Shown one piece after another: positions 1 to 4,954 of a stretch of 5,010 nucleotides of DNA. Each line of letters starts with the position of its first letter. Position 1 is the first letter of the stretch. The position numbers and the translations under genes are program-made. The stretch comes from Patescibacteria group bacterium (GTDB lineage: Bacteria > Patescibacteriota > Andersenbacteria > UBA10190): assembly GCA_022574795.1 (NCBI GenBank), contig JACZRJ010000052.1, positions 1 through 5,010 on the forward strand. Reading direction: 5' to 3'. The notes under the pieces are model-generated. The model worked only from the letters and a program-made list of their open reading frames with translations, had not been told where the DNA came from and did no database searches.

Positions 1-132
1 GCTCAGTCTGCCGGCATTGGTGAGGCTGGCTATCGGGTTATTACTAACGTGGGGGCCAATGCTGGCCAGGAAATTGCGCATTTACATTGGCATATTCTGG
101 GGGGAGAACCGGTTGGTCCGCTGCGCTGCTAG
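1..132 (+). CDS. HIT-family (histidine triad) nucleotide-binding protein, C-terminal part
   Basis: Only the last 43 codons are present; the gene begins before the window and ends at TAG 130-132. The fragment contains HLHWHILGG, the H-x-H-x-H-hydrophobic signature of the histidine triad superfamily, at bases 79-105. It is preceded by NVGANAGQEIA, matching the strand and loop before the triad in the HINT branch. In that family the middle histidine attacks the alpha-phosphate of nucleoside phosphoramidates or related purine nucleotides, in the cytoplasm. The tail after the triad (GEPVGPLRC) is short, as in HINT proteins and unlike longer Fhit or GalT relatives. The stop lies 18 bases before the pilin start, so the two could share a transcript, although their functions look unrelated. 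The family call is secure; the exact substrate cannot be told from this fragment. Confidence 0.9.
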   Translation, partial: AQSAGIGEAGYRVITNVGANAGQEIAHLHWHILGGEPVGPLRC

Positions 133-150
133 GTAAGGTAAACTGCCTCA

Positions 151-561
151 ATGGGGATGAGATCGAGCGCGGTGATTAAGCTAGACAAAACAGGGTTGTT
201 ATTACTGGTTGGGCTGAGTTTGCTGGTGGTTGCTTTGCCGGCCGAAGCTGGCTTGGTGCCTTGTCGGGGCTTGGACTGCGAATTCGATGATTTTTTGAGA
301 CTGTTCGTTAGAATATTCAATTTACTGATGGGCTTGGCGGCAATCGTGGCAGCGTTGATAATAGTGTGGGCTGGAGCGCGTTTAGCTTCGTGGGGTTTGC
401 TGGAACAACCGGAGTCGGAGTTGGCTCAGGCCAAGGATACCTTCCGGCGGGCATTGTTTGGTTTTGCGGTGGTGGCGCTGGCGTATCTGATCGTTAATAC
501 CCTGGTTATTGTCTTAGGCGGCGGAGGTATTAATGCCCTTCTCGATGCCTCAGGATTATAA
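151..561 (+). CDS. Type IV secretion-type pilin-like membrane protein (VirB2/TrbC-like, CPR type)
   Basis: A 136-residue protein with a Sec-type signal peptide: Lys10/Lys13, a hydrophobic core at residues 14-29, and PAEA before a probable cleavage at 33/34. The mature part has two cysteines (38 and 43), an amphipathic stretch, a first membrane helix at about 55-75, a polar loop (EQPESELAQAKDTFRRA) and a second helix at about 101-122, ending in a Gly-rich tail. This plan of signal peptide, Cys pair, two helices and a loop with an 'AKxxxxxAxxG' segment is that of the small pilin-like proteins common in Patescibacteria and grouped with VirB2/TrbC. They are thought to form surface filaments or secretion-related structures; that role is inferred here. 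ATG 151 is preceded by AGGTAAGG (131-138) at 12 bases; ATG 157 is an alternative. No secretion ATPase or other T4SS gene is in the window. Confidence 0.7.
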   Translation: MGMRSSAVIKLDKTGLLLLVGLSLLVVALPAEAGLVPCRGLDCEFDDFLRLFVRIFNLLMGLAAIVAALIIVWAGARLASWGLLEQPESELAQAKDTFRRALFGFAVVALAYLIVNTLVIVLGGGGINALLDASGL

Positions 562-583
562 TTGGGCTAAGCCGCAGCGCAAA

Positions 584-599
584 CCCCGCCACAGCGGGG
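584..599 (+). terminator. GC-rich hairpin after the pilin gene (weak terminator candidate)
   Basis: CCCCGC (584-589) and GCGGGG (594-599) form a perfect six-pair stem with a CACA loop, 22 bases after the pilin stop. GGCT 565-568 and AGCC 603-606 could add an outer stem. The following bases (TGGGTTGATTTAATTAT) are T-rich but have no run of T, so intrinsic termination is only possible, not shown. Confidence 0.3.
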
Positions 600-675
600 C
601 TGAGCCTGGGTTGATTTAATTATAACGGGGTTGACGCGAAGGAATAGCCGTGGCAGCCTAGTTATTGAGATTAGC

Positions 676-705
676 TTGAAACGTATATTTTGGTGGCGCT
701 AATCT
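676..705 (+). promoter_or_regulatory. Possible rpsU promoter overlapped by an 8-base inverted repeat
   Basis: TTGAAA (676-681) and TAATCT (700-705) are separated by 18 bases and resemble -35 and -10 boxes. Transcription would begin near 712 and leave a leader of about 140 bases before rpsU. GAGATTAG (667-674) and its exact reverse complement CTAATCTC (699-706) flank the spacer, with the right arm lying on the -10 box, so an operator is conceivable. Both readings are inference from short matches. Confidence 0.3.
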
Positions 706-761
706 CCTACCTAGATACGGTAGTGGTGAGAAGAAAATACTTTACTATTCTTAAAAACTTA

Positions 762-841
762 AGACAGGAGGTGTCTGACATTGATCTTCCCAGTTATCGT
801 TTTGGCTCGACAAGAGTCAGCCAGGCAGTTTTGGGAGGGTC
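762..841 (+). promoter_or_regulatory. Structured rpsU leader: exposed GGAGG loop followed by a helix burying the rpsU ribosome-binding site
   Basis: Two hairpins are visible. AGACA (762-766) pairs with TGTCT (772-776) and shows GGAGG in the loop; the same stretch spells AGGAGGTG, a full match to the usual anti-SD. Next, 783-793 pairs without a break with 831-841 (eight Watson-Crick and three G-U pairs), covering GGGAGGG (833-839), the ribosome-binding site of rpsU. The enclosed bases fold again: 802-807 with 819-824 and 809-811 with 816-818, loop AAGA, one bulged C. The rpsU ATG at 852 stays outside. The pairings are read directly; regulation of rpsU by opening and closing this site is inferred. 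CTCCT at 704-708 could also pair with AGGAG at 766-770. Confidence 0.5.
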
Positions 842-864
842 TATATTCACTATGGTGGAAGTGA
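781..864 (+). CDS. Possible 27-codon leader peptide overlapping rpsU (TTG start)
   Basis: TTG at 781 lies seven bases after the perfect SD AGGAGGTG (766-773), which otherwise has no gene. The frame runs 27 codons to TGA 862-864 and overlaps the rpsU start (852) by 13 bases in another frame. The product would be short and hydrophobic at first (LIFPVIVLA) and tryptophan-rich near the end (WEG, then LWWK). Ribosomes on it would open the helix that hides the rpsU SD, a classic arrangement for translational coupling. Evidence is position only; there is no homology to lean on. The same SD could instead serve ATT 780, in frame with rpsU, giving an N-terminal extension of bS21. Confidence 0.2.
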   Translation: MIFPVIVLARQESARQFWEGLYSLWWK

Positions 865-1112
865 GAAAAAGAGATAATGAGGACTCAGAGAGCTTGATGC
901 GGCGATTCAGCCGCAGAGTACAACAGAGTGGTGTGCTTTTGCAGGCGCGAAAGGTCCGGTTTTACGCGCGGAAGAAGAATCGTCGTCTTCAGCGAGAGGA
1001 AGCACAGCGTAAAGCAGGTATTAGCGCTGAGCGTGATCGCTTGATCAAGTTGGGTGAGTTGGATGAGTTTGCTCCAATGTCGCGCCGATCAAATCGCGGA
1101 CGCCGTCCGTAA
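852..1112 (+). CDS. rpsU: Small ribosomal subunit protein bS21
   Basis: An 86-residue basic protein. Residues 1-45 match bS21: VEVRKRDNE, then SLMRRFSRRVQQSGVLLQARKVRFYARK, with the conserved 'RRF..R...SGVL...R...FY' pattern. The remainder is a Lys/Arg-rich helix and a tail ending RSNRGRRP. bS21 sits on the 30S platform beside the 3' end of 16S rRNA and aids SD-dependent initiation. ATG 852 is chosen because homology begins at once and GGGAGGG (833-839) lies 12 bases upstream. The frame stays open back to a TTG at 690, which would add 54 residues unlike bS21, so the longer form is disfavoured. The upstream region looks like a regulatory leader. It is the only evident translation-factor gene here besides ybeY. 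Confidence 0.92.
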   Translation: MVEVRKRDNEDSESLMRRFSRRVQQSGVLLQARKVRFYARKKNRRLQREEAQRKAGISAERDRLIKLGELDEFAPMSRRSNRGRRP

Positions 1113-1116
1113 TTCA

Positions 1117-1138
1117 TTGTCAGCTCTAGGGCTGACAA
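1117..1138 (+). terminator. Hairpin directly after rpsU (terminator or mRNA end candidate)
   Basis: TTGTCAGC (1117-1124) and GCTGACAA (1131-1138) are perfect reverse complements; a T-G pair inside leaves a CTAG tetraloop. It starts five bases after the rpsU stop. The next bases (ATGTCAGTTTGG) lack a T run, so it may protect the 3' end rather than terminate. CTGACA (1132-1137) can also pair with TGTCAG (1140-1145), giving a competing fold. Confidence 0.4.
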
Positions 1139-1189
1139 ATGTCAGTTTGGTAGGTTTGAAACGGCCGGCTAGATAAGGGTGAGGCATTG

Positions 1190-1218
1190 TTTTTATTTGC
1201 TGAGTTTTGGGATATACT
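1190..1218 (+). promoter_or_regulatory. Weak promoter candidate upstream of the calcium-repeat protein gene
   Basis: TATACT (1213-1218) resembles a -10 box. The -35 at the right distance (TTTTTA, 1190-1195, 17-base spacer) is poor, while TTGTTT (1187-1192) is better but 20 bases away. The 268-base gap before the next gene makes a promoter likely somewhere here; this is the best match seen. Confidence 0.25.
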
Positions 1219-1340
1219 GATGCTCGTATTTACTTATGCTATAGGCAGGTACTTGTGCCTTTGTCGGGCTCGCTCATCAATAACCGTATGACTCATTTGG
1301 AGACAAGGAATACCTTACTGTTAAGCTCTACGTTGAATTG

Positions 1341-1357
1341 CTTTGCCGGCGGCAAAG
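1341..1357 (+). other. Perfect hairpin just upstream of the calcium-repeat protein start
   Basis: CTTTGCC (1341-1347) and GGCAAAG (1351-1357) form a seven-pair stem with a GGC loop, ending 23 bases before ATG 1381. No SD is present between it and the start codon and no T run follows. A role in translation or mRNA stability is possible but not shown. Confidence 0.35.
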
Positions 1358-1380
1358 AGATCTAGTAGTTCTTAGTTGCT

Positions 1381-2310
1381 ATGGCTCAAGCACCACCACC
1401 ACCGAGTTTGCCTGTGACGCCAGACGGAGCCGGCGCTTCGACACCACCCCCAGCAGAGCCGTCTGGCTCAGATGGAGTGAGTGGCAACAGTACAATTTCG
1501 TCCGCACCACAGCCAGCTAGTCCGCCGGTCTCAGATAGTAGGCCGGGTGGTGGTTTTGATGCCCCGGATCCATTTTCGCCACAGCCGCCTTTGGGAGGGT
1601 CTCGGATGGCAGGATTGCCGCAATCGGCACTTGCGCCAACTGACTCGATTGGTGACAAGGTGACCTCAGGCACTCAGTCGACTCCAGGATCATTCTCAAT
1701 AAGGCCTTCCGATGCTACCGTGGGGCCAGCTGGCGGTGGCGGTGAACCACCACCAGCCTCGTTTAAGCGGCCAGTACCGCCCCGGCCGCGGGGACGATTG
1801 ATTGCGTTGTTGGGTGGCGGCGTGCTGCTACTGTTGATATTAGGAGGTCTGGCTTTTGCTGCGACCAGATTATTTTTTTCTGGCGATGGTGAGACGCCGG
1901 TTGAGCCAGATGTTTTAGAGAGTCCTACTGTCGTGCGGCCAGATGCAACTGATGAACTAGGGGATATCATTTCTGGACCGGGAGATTCTGATCCGACAGG
2001 GTCGGCGGCGGTGGTTGATGCTGACGGTGATACCTTAACAGCGGCCGAGGAGCGCTTTTACGGGACTGATCCTAACAACCCAGATACCGATGGTGACGGG
2101 TTTAGCGACGGAGACGAAGTTCGGCGTGGTTTTGATCCGTTGGGTCCGGGCAAGCTGGACTCTGATAATGACGGATTTCCTGATCCTGAGGAGTATTCCT
2201 TCGGCACTGATCCGTTCAATCCAGATACCGACGGGGATGGTTATAGCGATGGAGAGGAAATAGCCAATGGTTTTAATCCGCTGATCCCTTCGCCAGGCGA
2301 CGAGCTTTAG
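1381..2310 (+). CDS. Bitopic membrane protein with proline-rich N-terminus and calcium-type (thrombospondin type 3-like) repeats
   Basis: A 309-residue protein in three parts. Residues 1-128 are low-complexity, rich in Pro, Gly and Ser, probably disordered. Residues 129-139 are basic ([12 protein letters not shown]), followed by one membrane helix at about 140-162; positive charge before the helix places the N-terminus inside. After an acidic linker, residues 213-309 hold two tandem units of about 45 residues. Each has two 12-residue DxDxDxxxxxxE loops, starting at 213, 235, 260 and 282, joined by GTDPNNP or GTDPFNP. Such loops bind calcium in thrombospondin type 3 and dockerin/EF-hand-like repeats; binding here is inferred. 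The likely role is a surface-exposed adhesion or envelope protein, but the partner is unknown. An in-frame TAG at 1366 fixes ATG 1381 as the first usable start; no SD is visible. Confidence 0.75.
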   Translation: MAQAPPPPSLPVTPDGAGASTPPPAEPSGSDGVSGNSTISSAPQPASPPVSDSRPGGGFDAPDPFSPQPPLGGSRMAGLPQSALAPTDSIGDKVTSGTQSTPGSFSIRPSDATVGPAGGGGEPPPASFKRPVPPRPRGRLIALLGGGVLLLLILGGLAFAATRLFFSGDGETPVEPDVLESPTVVRPDATDELGDIISGPGDSDPTGSAAVVDADGDTLTAAEERFYGTDPNNPDTDGDGFSDGDEVRRGFDPLGPGKLDSDNDGFPDPEEYSFGTDPFNPDTDGDGYSDGEEIANGFNPLIPSPGDEL

Positions 2311-2338
2311 ATTCGTAATTCGTAACTGGTACATCGTA
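2311..2338 (+). repeat. Tandem heptamer repeat (four units)
   Basis: Directly after the preceding stop codon come four seven-base units: ATTCGTA, ATTCGTA, ACTGGTA, CATCGTA. The first two are identical and all four end in GTA. The unit length of seven, not a multiple of three, and the position in a gap argue against coding. The right part of the gap carries the complement of some units, forming the hairpin listed separately. Confidence 0.6.
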
Positions 2339-2377
2339 ATTCTGGTAGATAGTGCGAATTATTTATTACCGGTTACG
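2321..2377 (+). other. Nested hairpin filling the gap before ybeY
   Basis: Bases 2321-2331 (CGTAACTGGTA) pair with 2367-2377 (TACCGGTTACG): ten Watson-Crick pairs and one G-U. Inside, 2336-2342 pairs with 2356-2362 (six Watson-Crick plus one G-U). The structure ends eight bases before the ybeY ATG, where no SD is seen. No T run follows, so a terminator is unlikely; it may affect ybeY translation or be a repeat-derived palindrome. Confidence 0.5.
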
Positions 2378-2385
2378 CTAAGCCT

Positions 2386-2850
2386 ATGACAGTAACCGTC
2401 GGGGGAGATGTCCTTCCGCTATCAGTCGACGAAGTTAATAGCCTGTGGCAAACAACCAGGGCTCGTCGTCAACATGAGGACGTGGATATCGGTCTGCGCT
2501 GTGTGAGCGAGGCAGAAATACAAGACCTAAACAAACGGTATCGCCAGCGAGATGAGTCGACAAATGTACTCACCTTTTCCTATCCGTCGTCGCAGACAGG
2601 AGACCAGCAAAGCTCGGATAGTGATGTGGGCTTTCCAACACATGATATCGTCCTGTGTTTAGCTGTTGCTGAACGCGAGGCTGAGGCGCGCGAGATGATG
2701 CTTCGTGATTATGCAGCCTGGTTACTTGTCCATGCTTTTTTACATGTGACTGGCCTTGACCATGAGTCTTCGGATCAGGCAGCCGCGAGCACAACGCAGG
2801 CCGAAGTGGCCATTTTGGCTGCGGCTGGGTATCAACCGACAATTTTGTGA
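2386..2850 (+). CDS. ybeY: Endoribonuclease YbeY (16S rRNA 3'-end maturation, ribosome quality control)
   Basis: A 154-residue cytoplasmic protein, normal length for the family. The zinc motif H-x3-H-x5-H is complete as HAFLHVTGLDH, with His116, His120 and His126. The upstream family block LNKRYRQRDESTNVLTF is also present; Arg53 matches the conserved arginine of the E. coli enzyme. DIVLC (87-91) corresponds to the usual GDIVI strand, but Gly is replaced by His86. YbeY is a metal-dependent single-strand RNase linked to 16S 3'-end processing. The 3' end of 16S holds the anti-SD, so its presence near rpsU is a fitting theme, though not proof of a shared role. No SD precedes ATG 2386; a nested hairpin ends eight bases upstream. 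It stops 45 bases before dgkA, suggesting a common transcript. TGA is the stop. Confidence 0.93.
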   Translation: MTVTVGGDVLPLSVDEVNSLWQTTRARRQHEDVDIGLRCVSEAEIQDLNKRYRQRDESTNVLTFSYPSSQTGDQQSSDSDVGFPTHDIVLCLAVAEREAEAREMMLRDYAAWLLVHAFLHVTGLDHESSDQAAASTTQAEVAILAAAGYQPTIL

Positions 2851-2895
2851 TTAGTGGTCTCAACATGGTGCTACACTTAGACAATGGAGCCAGCT

Positions 2896-3294
2896 ATGGA
2901 ATTTCAATCTGAGGACGGGAAGCCGCGTAAAAGCGGACACTCATTGGCAGTTGCCTGGCGCTTTGCGTTTCGAGGTTTGGCAGCAGCAGCGTCTCAGGAG
3001 TCGAGTGTACGTCTGCTTTTGGTTTTAGGAGTTGTGGCAATTAGCGCGGCCGTATTGTTGAGAGTCAGTACAACTGAGTTGTTCATCGTCGTAGTGATAT
3101 CGCTGGTAGTCTTGGCAACCGAGCTTATGAATTCAGCGATTGAAACCTTGGCTGATGCAGTTCATCCTGACTACAATGAGATTGTGGGTCGAGCTAAGGA
3201 TATTTCGGCGGCGGCTGTTCTGGTTATGGTGGTGGCAGCGGGCATTGTTGGCCTGGTGATATTTGGCCCAGTAGTACTGGCCTTAGTCGCCTAA
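2896..3294 (+). CDS. dgkA: Diacylglycerol kinase / undecaprenol kinase, DgkA family
   Basis: A 132-residue inner-membrane protein with three hydrophobic segments at about 40-56, 60-75 and 103-130. The signature TELMNSAIETLADAV (75-89) and GRAKDISAAAVL (98-109) identify the small trimeric DgkA family. Catalytic positions Glu35, Glu76, Asn79, Glu83, Lys101 and Asp102 align with E. coli Glu28, Glu69, Asn72, Glu76, Lys94 and Asp95 at a constant offset of seven, so the active site is intact. The family phosphorylates diacylglycerol, or undecaprenol in Gram-positives, with ATP, returning lipids to envelope synthesis. Which substrate applies cannot be decided by sight. Start 2896 is preferred because GGAG (2886-2889) lies six bases before it; ATG 2884 would add four residues. 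It probably shares a transcript with ybeY. Confidence 0.92.
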   Translation: MEFQSEDGKPRKSGHSLAVAWRFAFRGLAAAASQESSVRLLLVLGVVAISAAVLLRVSTTELFIVVVISLVVLATELMNSAIETLADAVHPDYNEIVGRAKDISAAAVLVMVVAAGIVGLVIFGPVVLALVA

Positions 3295-3303
3295 GTTCGA
3301 CCT

Positions 3304-3333
3304 TTGTCACCCCGGGCTGGTACGAGGTACAAT
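3304..3333 (+). promoter_or_regulatory. Probable ftsA promoter (sigma70-type)
   Basis: TTGTCA (3304-3309) and TACAAT (3328-3333) each match the consensus at five of six bases, with an 18-base spacer. Transcription would start near 3340, about 38 bases before the ftsA GTG. It lies in the 83-base gap after dgkA. Transcription by read-through from dgkA may also occur. Confidence 0.5.
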
Positions 3334-3377
3334 CGTCGTAGGGCCTTTACCATCAATTTTTAGAAAAGCTATCTTCT

Positions 3378-4619
3378 GTGGCACGCGAACACATCATTAC
3401 CGGTATAGACGTTGGCAGCTCGACTGTTCGAGTCGCTGTGGCTCAAGCTGAGACTGAGTCAGGCGAGCCAATGATTTTGGGGACGGCGGTGGAGCCTATG
3501 GAAGGTATGCAAAAGGGCGTCATTACTGACGTTGAGGAAGCAGTCACCGCTGTTAGTAAAGCACTTGATGTGGCTGAGCGAGTTGCTGGCCAGCCAATAG
3601 AGCATGCCTATGTAAGTATTAATGGCTCACACATCAGTTCACAGAATTCACGAGGGGTGATTGCAGTTAGCCGAGCTGATGGTGAAATTACTGCCGAGGA
3701 TGTGGCTCGAGTAATAAATGCGGCCCAGGCTATCTCGTTGCCAAGTAATCGAGAGATTTTACACGTCCTGCCGCAGCATTTTATCGTGGATGGCCAAGAG
3801 CACATTCATGATCCTGTCGGCATGACTGGGGTTCGACTAGAAGTCGAGACGCATATAATTGAGGGTTCGGCTCCCTTCATTAAGAACTTAACGAAGGTTG
3901 TTAATCAGGCGGGTATTCATGTTGAGGACTTCGTCTTTTCTCCGCTAGCGGCTGGAGTAGCGGTACTGGAGAAGAGACAAAAGGAATTGGGGGTTGTCTT
4001 AGTTGAGCTCGGGGCTGGCACGACAAGCATTGTAGCCTTTGAAGAGAACGTCCTATTACACACCGCCGTTTTGCCGCTTGGCAGTACTCATATCACCAAC
4101 GATATAGCCATCGGGCTCCGCACTTCGATTGATGTGGCGGAGAAAGTGAAAAAAGAGAGCGGTACTGCGCTAGTTGATGAGGTCAAAGCCTCTGACACCG
4201 TGACCATTGAAGCAGAGGGCGACGATGAGCCTGAGCCGGTTTCAAAAAAAGAGATAGCTAACATAATACGAGCACGGCTTGATGAGATTTTTACTTTTGT
4301 TGACCATGAATTAAAGAATGTAAATCGCTCAGGGCTCCTGCCAGCAGGGGCTGTGTTTACCGGCGGCGGAGCTCAATTACCGGGTGTGGTTGAGGTAGCT
4401 AAGAAGCGGTTGAGGTTACCAGCTATAGTTGGTCGGCCTAAGGAAATAGCGGGATTAATAGAGCAGATCAGCGAGCCAGAATCAGCGGTGATGGTGGGGC
4501 TCGTGATATGGGCCTTGGAACAGGAAGGACGTGACTCACGCAAAGTAAAGATTGCTATGCCTGATTTAGCCAACACTGTGGGTAAGATGCGCGGTTGGTT
4601 GAAGACGTTCATGCCCTAG
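3378..4619 (+). CDS. ftsA: Cell division protein FtsA
   Basis: A 413-residue actin-fold ATPase that tethers FtsZ filaments to the membrane and recruits later divisome proteins. Visible parts: phosphate-1 loop GIDVGSSTV (9-17); the FtsA-specific 1C/SHS2 region at about 85-165; phosphate-2 region ELGAGTTS (210-217), then PLGSTHITNDIAIGL; an acidic linker (GDDEPEP); the adenosine motif TGGGAQLPG (328-336); and a C-terminal amphipathic segment NTVGKMRGWLKTFMP (399-413) suited to membrane targeting. The usual phosphate-2 form is DIGGGTTD, so the Asp to Glu210 and final Asp to Ser217 changes are notable, though this motif is known to vary. GTG 3378 is chosen because the phosphate-1 loop follows at once; only a weak A/G-rich stretch precedes it. 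ftsZ, the usual neighbour, is not seen within 391 bases downstream. Confidence 0.95.
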   Translation: MAREHIITGIDVGSSTVRVAVAQAETESGEPMILGTAVEPMEGMQKGVITDVEEAVTAVSKALDVAERVAGQPIEHAYVSINGSHISSQNSRGVIAVSRADGEITAEDVARVINAAQAISLPSNREILHVLPQHFIVDGQEHIHDPVGMTGVRLEVETHIIEGSAPFIKNLTKVVNQAGIHVEDFVFSPLAAGVAVLEKRQKELGVVLVELGAGTTSIVAFEENVLLHTAVLPLGSTHITNDIAIGLRTSIDVAEKVKKESGTALVDEVKASDTVTIEAEGDDEPEPVSKKEIANIIRARLDEIFTFVDHELKNVNRSGLLPAGAVFTGGGAQLPGVVEVAKKRLRLPAIVGRPKEIAGLIEQISEPESAVMVGLVIWALEQEGRDSRKVKIAMPDLANTVGKMRGWLKTFMP

Positions 4620-4620
4620 C

Positions 4621-4731
4621 GGCCCGGACAGTATTTCTGGTAGCTTTTAACCTGCGTTATCCGTCCCCTTCGGGGACTTACATTACAGATTCCCGCACCG
4701 CGCGCTATGCTACCAGAAATATATCCGGGCC
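4621..4731 (+). repeat. Large imperfect inverted repeat after ftsA; structured RNA candidate
   Basis: The element begins two bases after the ftsA stop. GGCCCGGA (4621-4628) pairs with TCCGGGCC (4724-4731), and TATTTCTGGTAGC (4632-4644) pairs with GCTACCAGAAATA (4709-4721), with only a small internal loop between the two helices (21 pairs in all). The 64 bases enclosed hold a further perfect hairpin, GTCCCC/GGGGAC (4663-4668/4672-4677) with a TTC loop, and TGCG/CGCA (4653-4656/4694-4697) that would close it. A T-rich tail (TGTTGTTTGTT, 4732-4742) follows. It may be the folded 3' end and terminator of the ftsA mRNA, a small RNA, or a miniature mobile element; no flanking target-site duplication is seen. 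I do not recognise a known RNA family. Confidence 0.6.
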
Positions 4732-4872
4732 TGTTGTTTGTTAGGAGGAAGCGAAACGGCGGAAATTATTTAGCACGAAATGAATCCGAGGCTTTTTGTA
4801 TCTTTTTTAAGAGGCTGACGACAATCGTCTTGTTTGCTTGTGCTGCGAGTGAGCCTTTCATCCGTTTAAGGG

Positions 4873-4911
4873 TCAATAGCTTGTGAACACCCTCGTGTGC
4901 CAAGCTATTGA
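4873..4911 (+). other. Long perfect hairpin upstream of the terminal promoter
   Basis: TCAATAGCTTG (4873-4883) and CAAGCTATTGA (4901-4911) are exact reverse complements, eleven pairs; GG 4871-4872 and CC 4913-4914 extend it past one bulged A. ACAC/GTGT (4887-4890/4895-4898) pair inside with a CCTC loop. No T run follows on either strand, which argues against a terminator. It ends 14 bases before the -35 box, a position suited to an operator. Confidence 0.55.
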
Positions 4912-4925
4912 ACCATTACGTCATC

Positions 4926-4954
4926 TTGACAAATTGATAAAATAGGAGTATTGT
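4926..4954 (+). promoter_or_regulatory. Sigma70-type promoter reading out of the window
   Basis: A perfect TTGACA (4926-4931) and TATTGT (4949-4954; four of six) are separated by 17 bases; the spacer is AT-rich. Transcription would start near 4961. The gene served lies beyond the window; ftsZ is the natural guess from common gene order but cannot be seen. Confidence 0.5.

Noticed and set aside
690..851. N-terminal extension of bS21 from TTG 690 (54 extra codons)
   Set aside because: bS21 homology starts exactly at ATG 852, an SD lies before that ATG, and the upstream stretch contains regulatory-looking hairpins. The open frame is short enough to occur by chance.
1288..1365. 25-codon frame upstream of the calcium-repeat protein
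   Set aside because: No SD, no recognisable content, and its end is taken up by the perfect hairpin at 1341-1357.
1386..1970. Reverse-strand frames of 95 and 98 codons
   Set aside because: They mirror the proline/glycine-rich, GC-rich part of the forward gene and have low-complexity products only.
2035..2334. 99-codon reverse-strand frame with hydrophobic-looking product
   Set aside because: It is the complement of the repetitive Asp/Gly-rich calcium loops, whose codons avoid stops on the other strand; the + strand protein is clearly the real one.
2311..2338. CRISPR array
   Set aside because: The units are seven bases, directly adjacent and without spacers.
4621..4731. Known RNAs such as SRP RNA, tmRNA, 6S or RNase P
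   Set aside because: I found none of their conserved motifs (for example the SRP GGAAGCAGCC loop or the RNase P GAGGAAAGTCC block), and the length and fold do not fit.
4707..4886. 59-codon frame after ftsA beginning at ATG 4707
   Set aside because: It starts inside the right arm of the inverted repeat, has no SD, shows no recognisable domain, and overlaps structured non-coding sequence.
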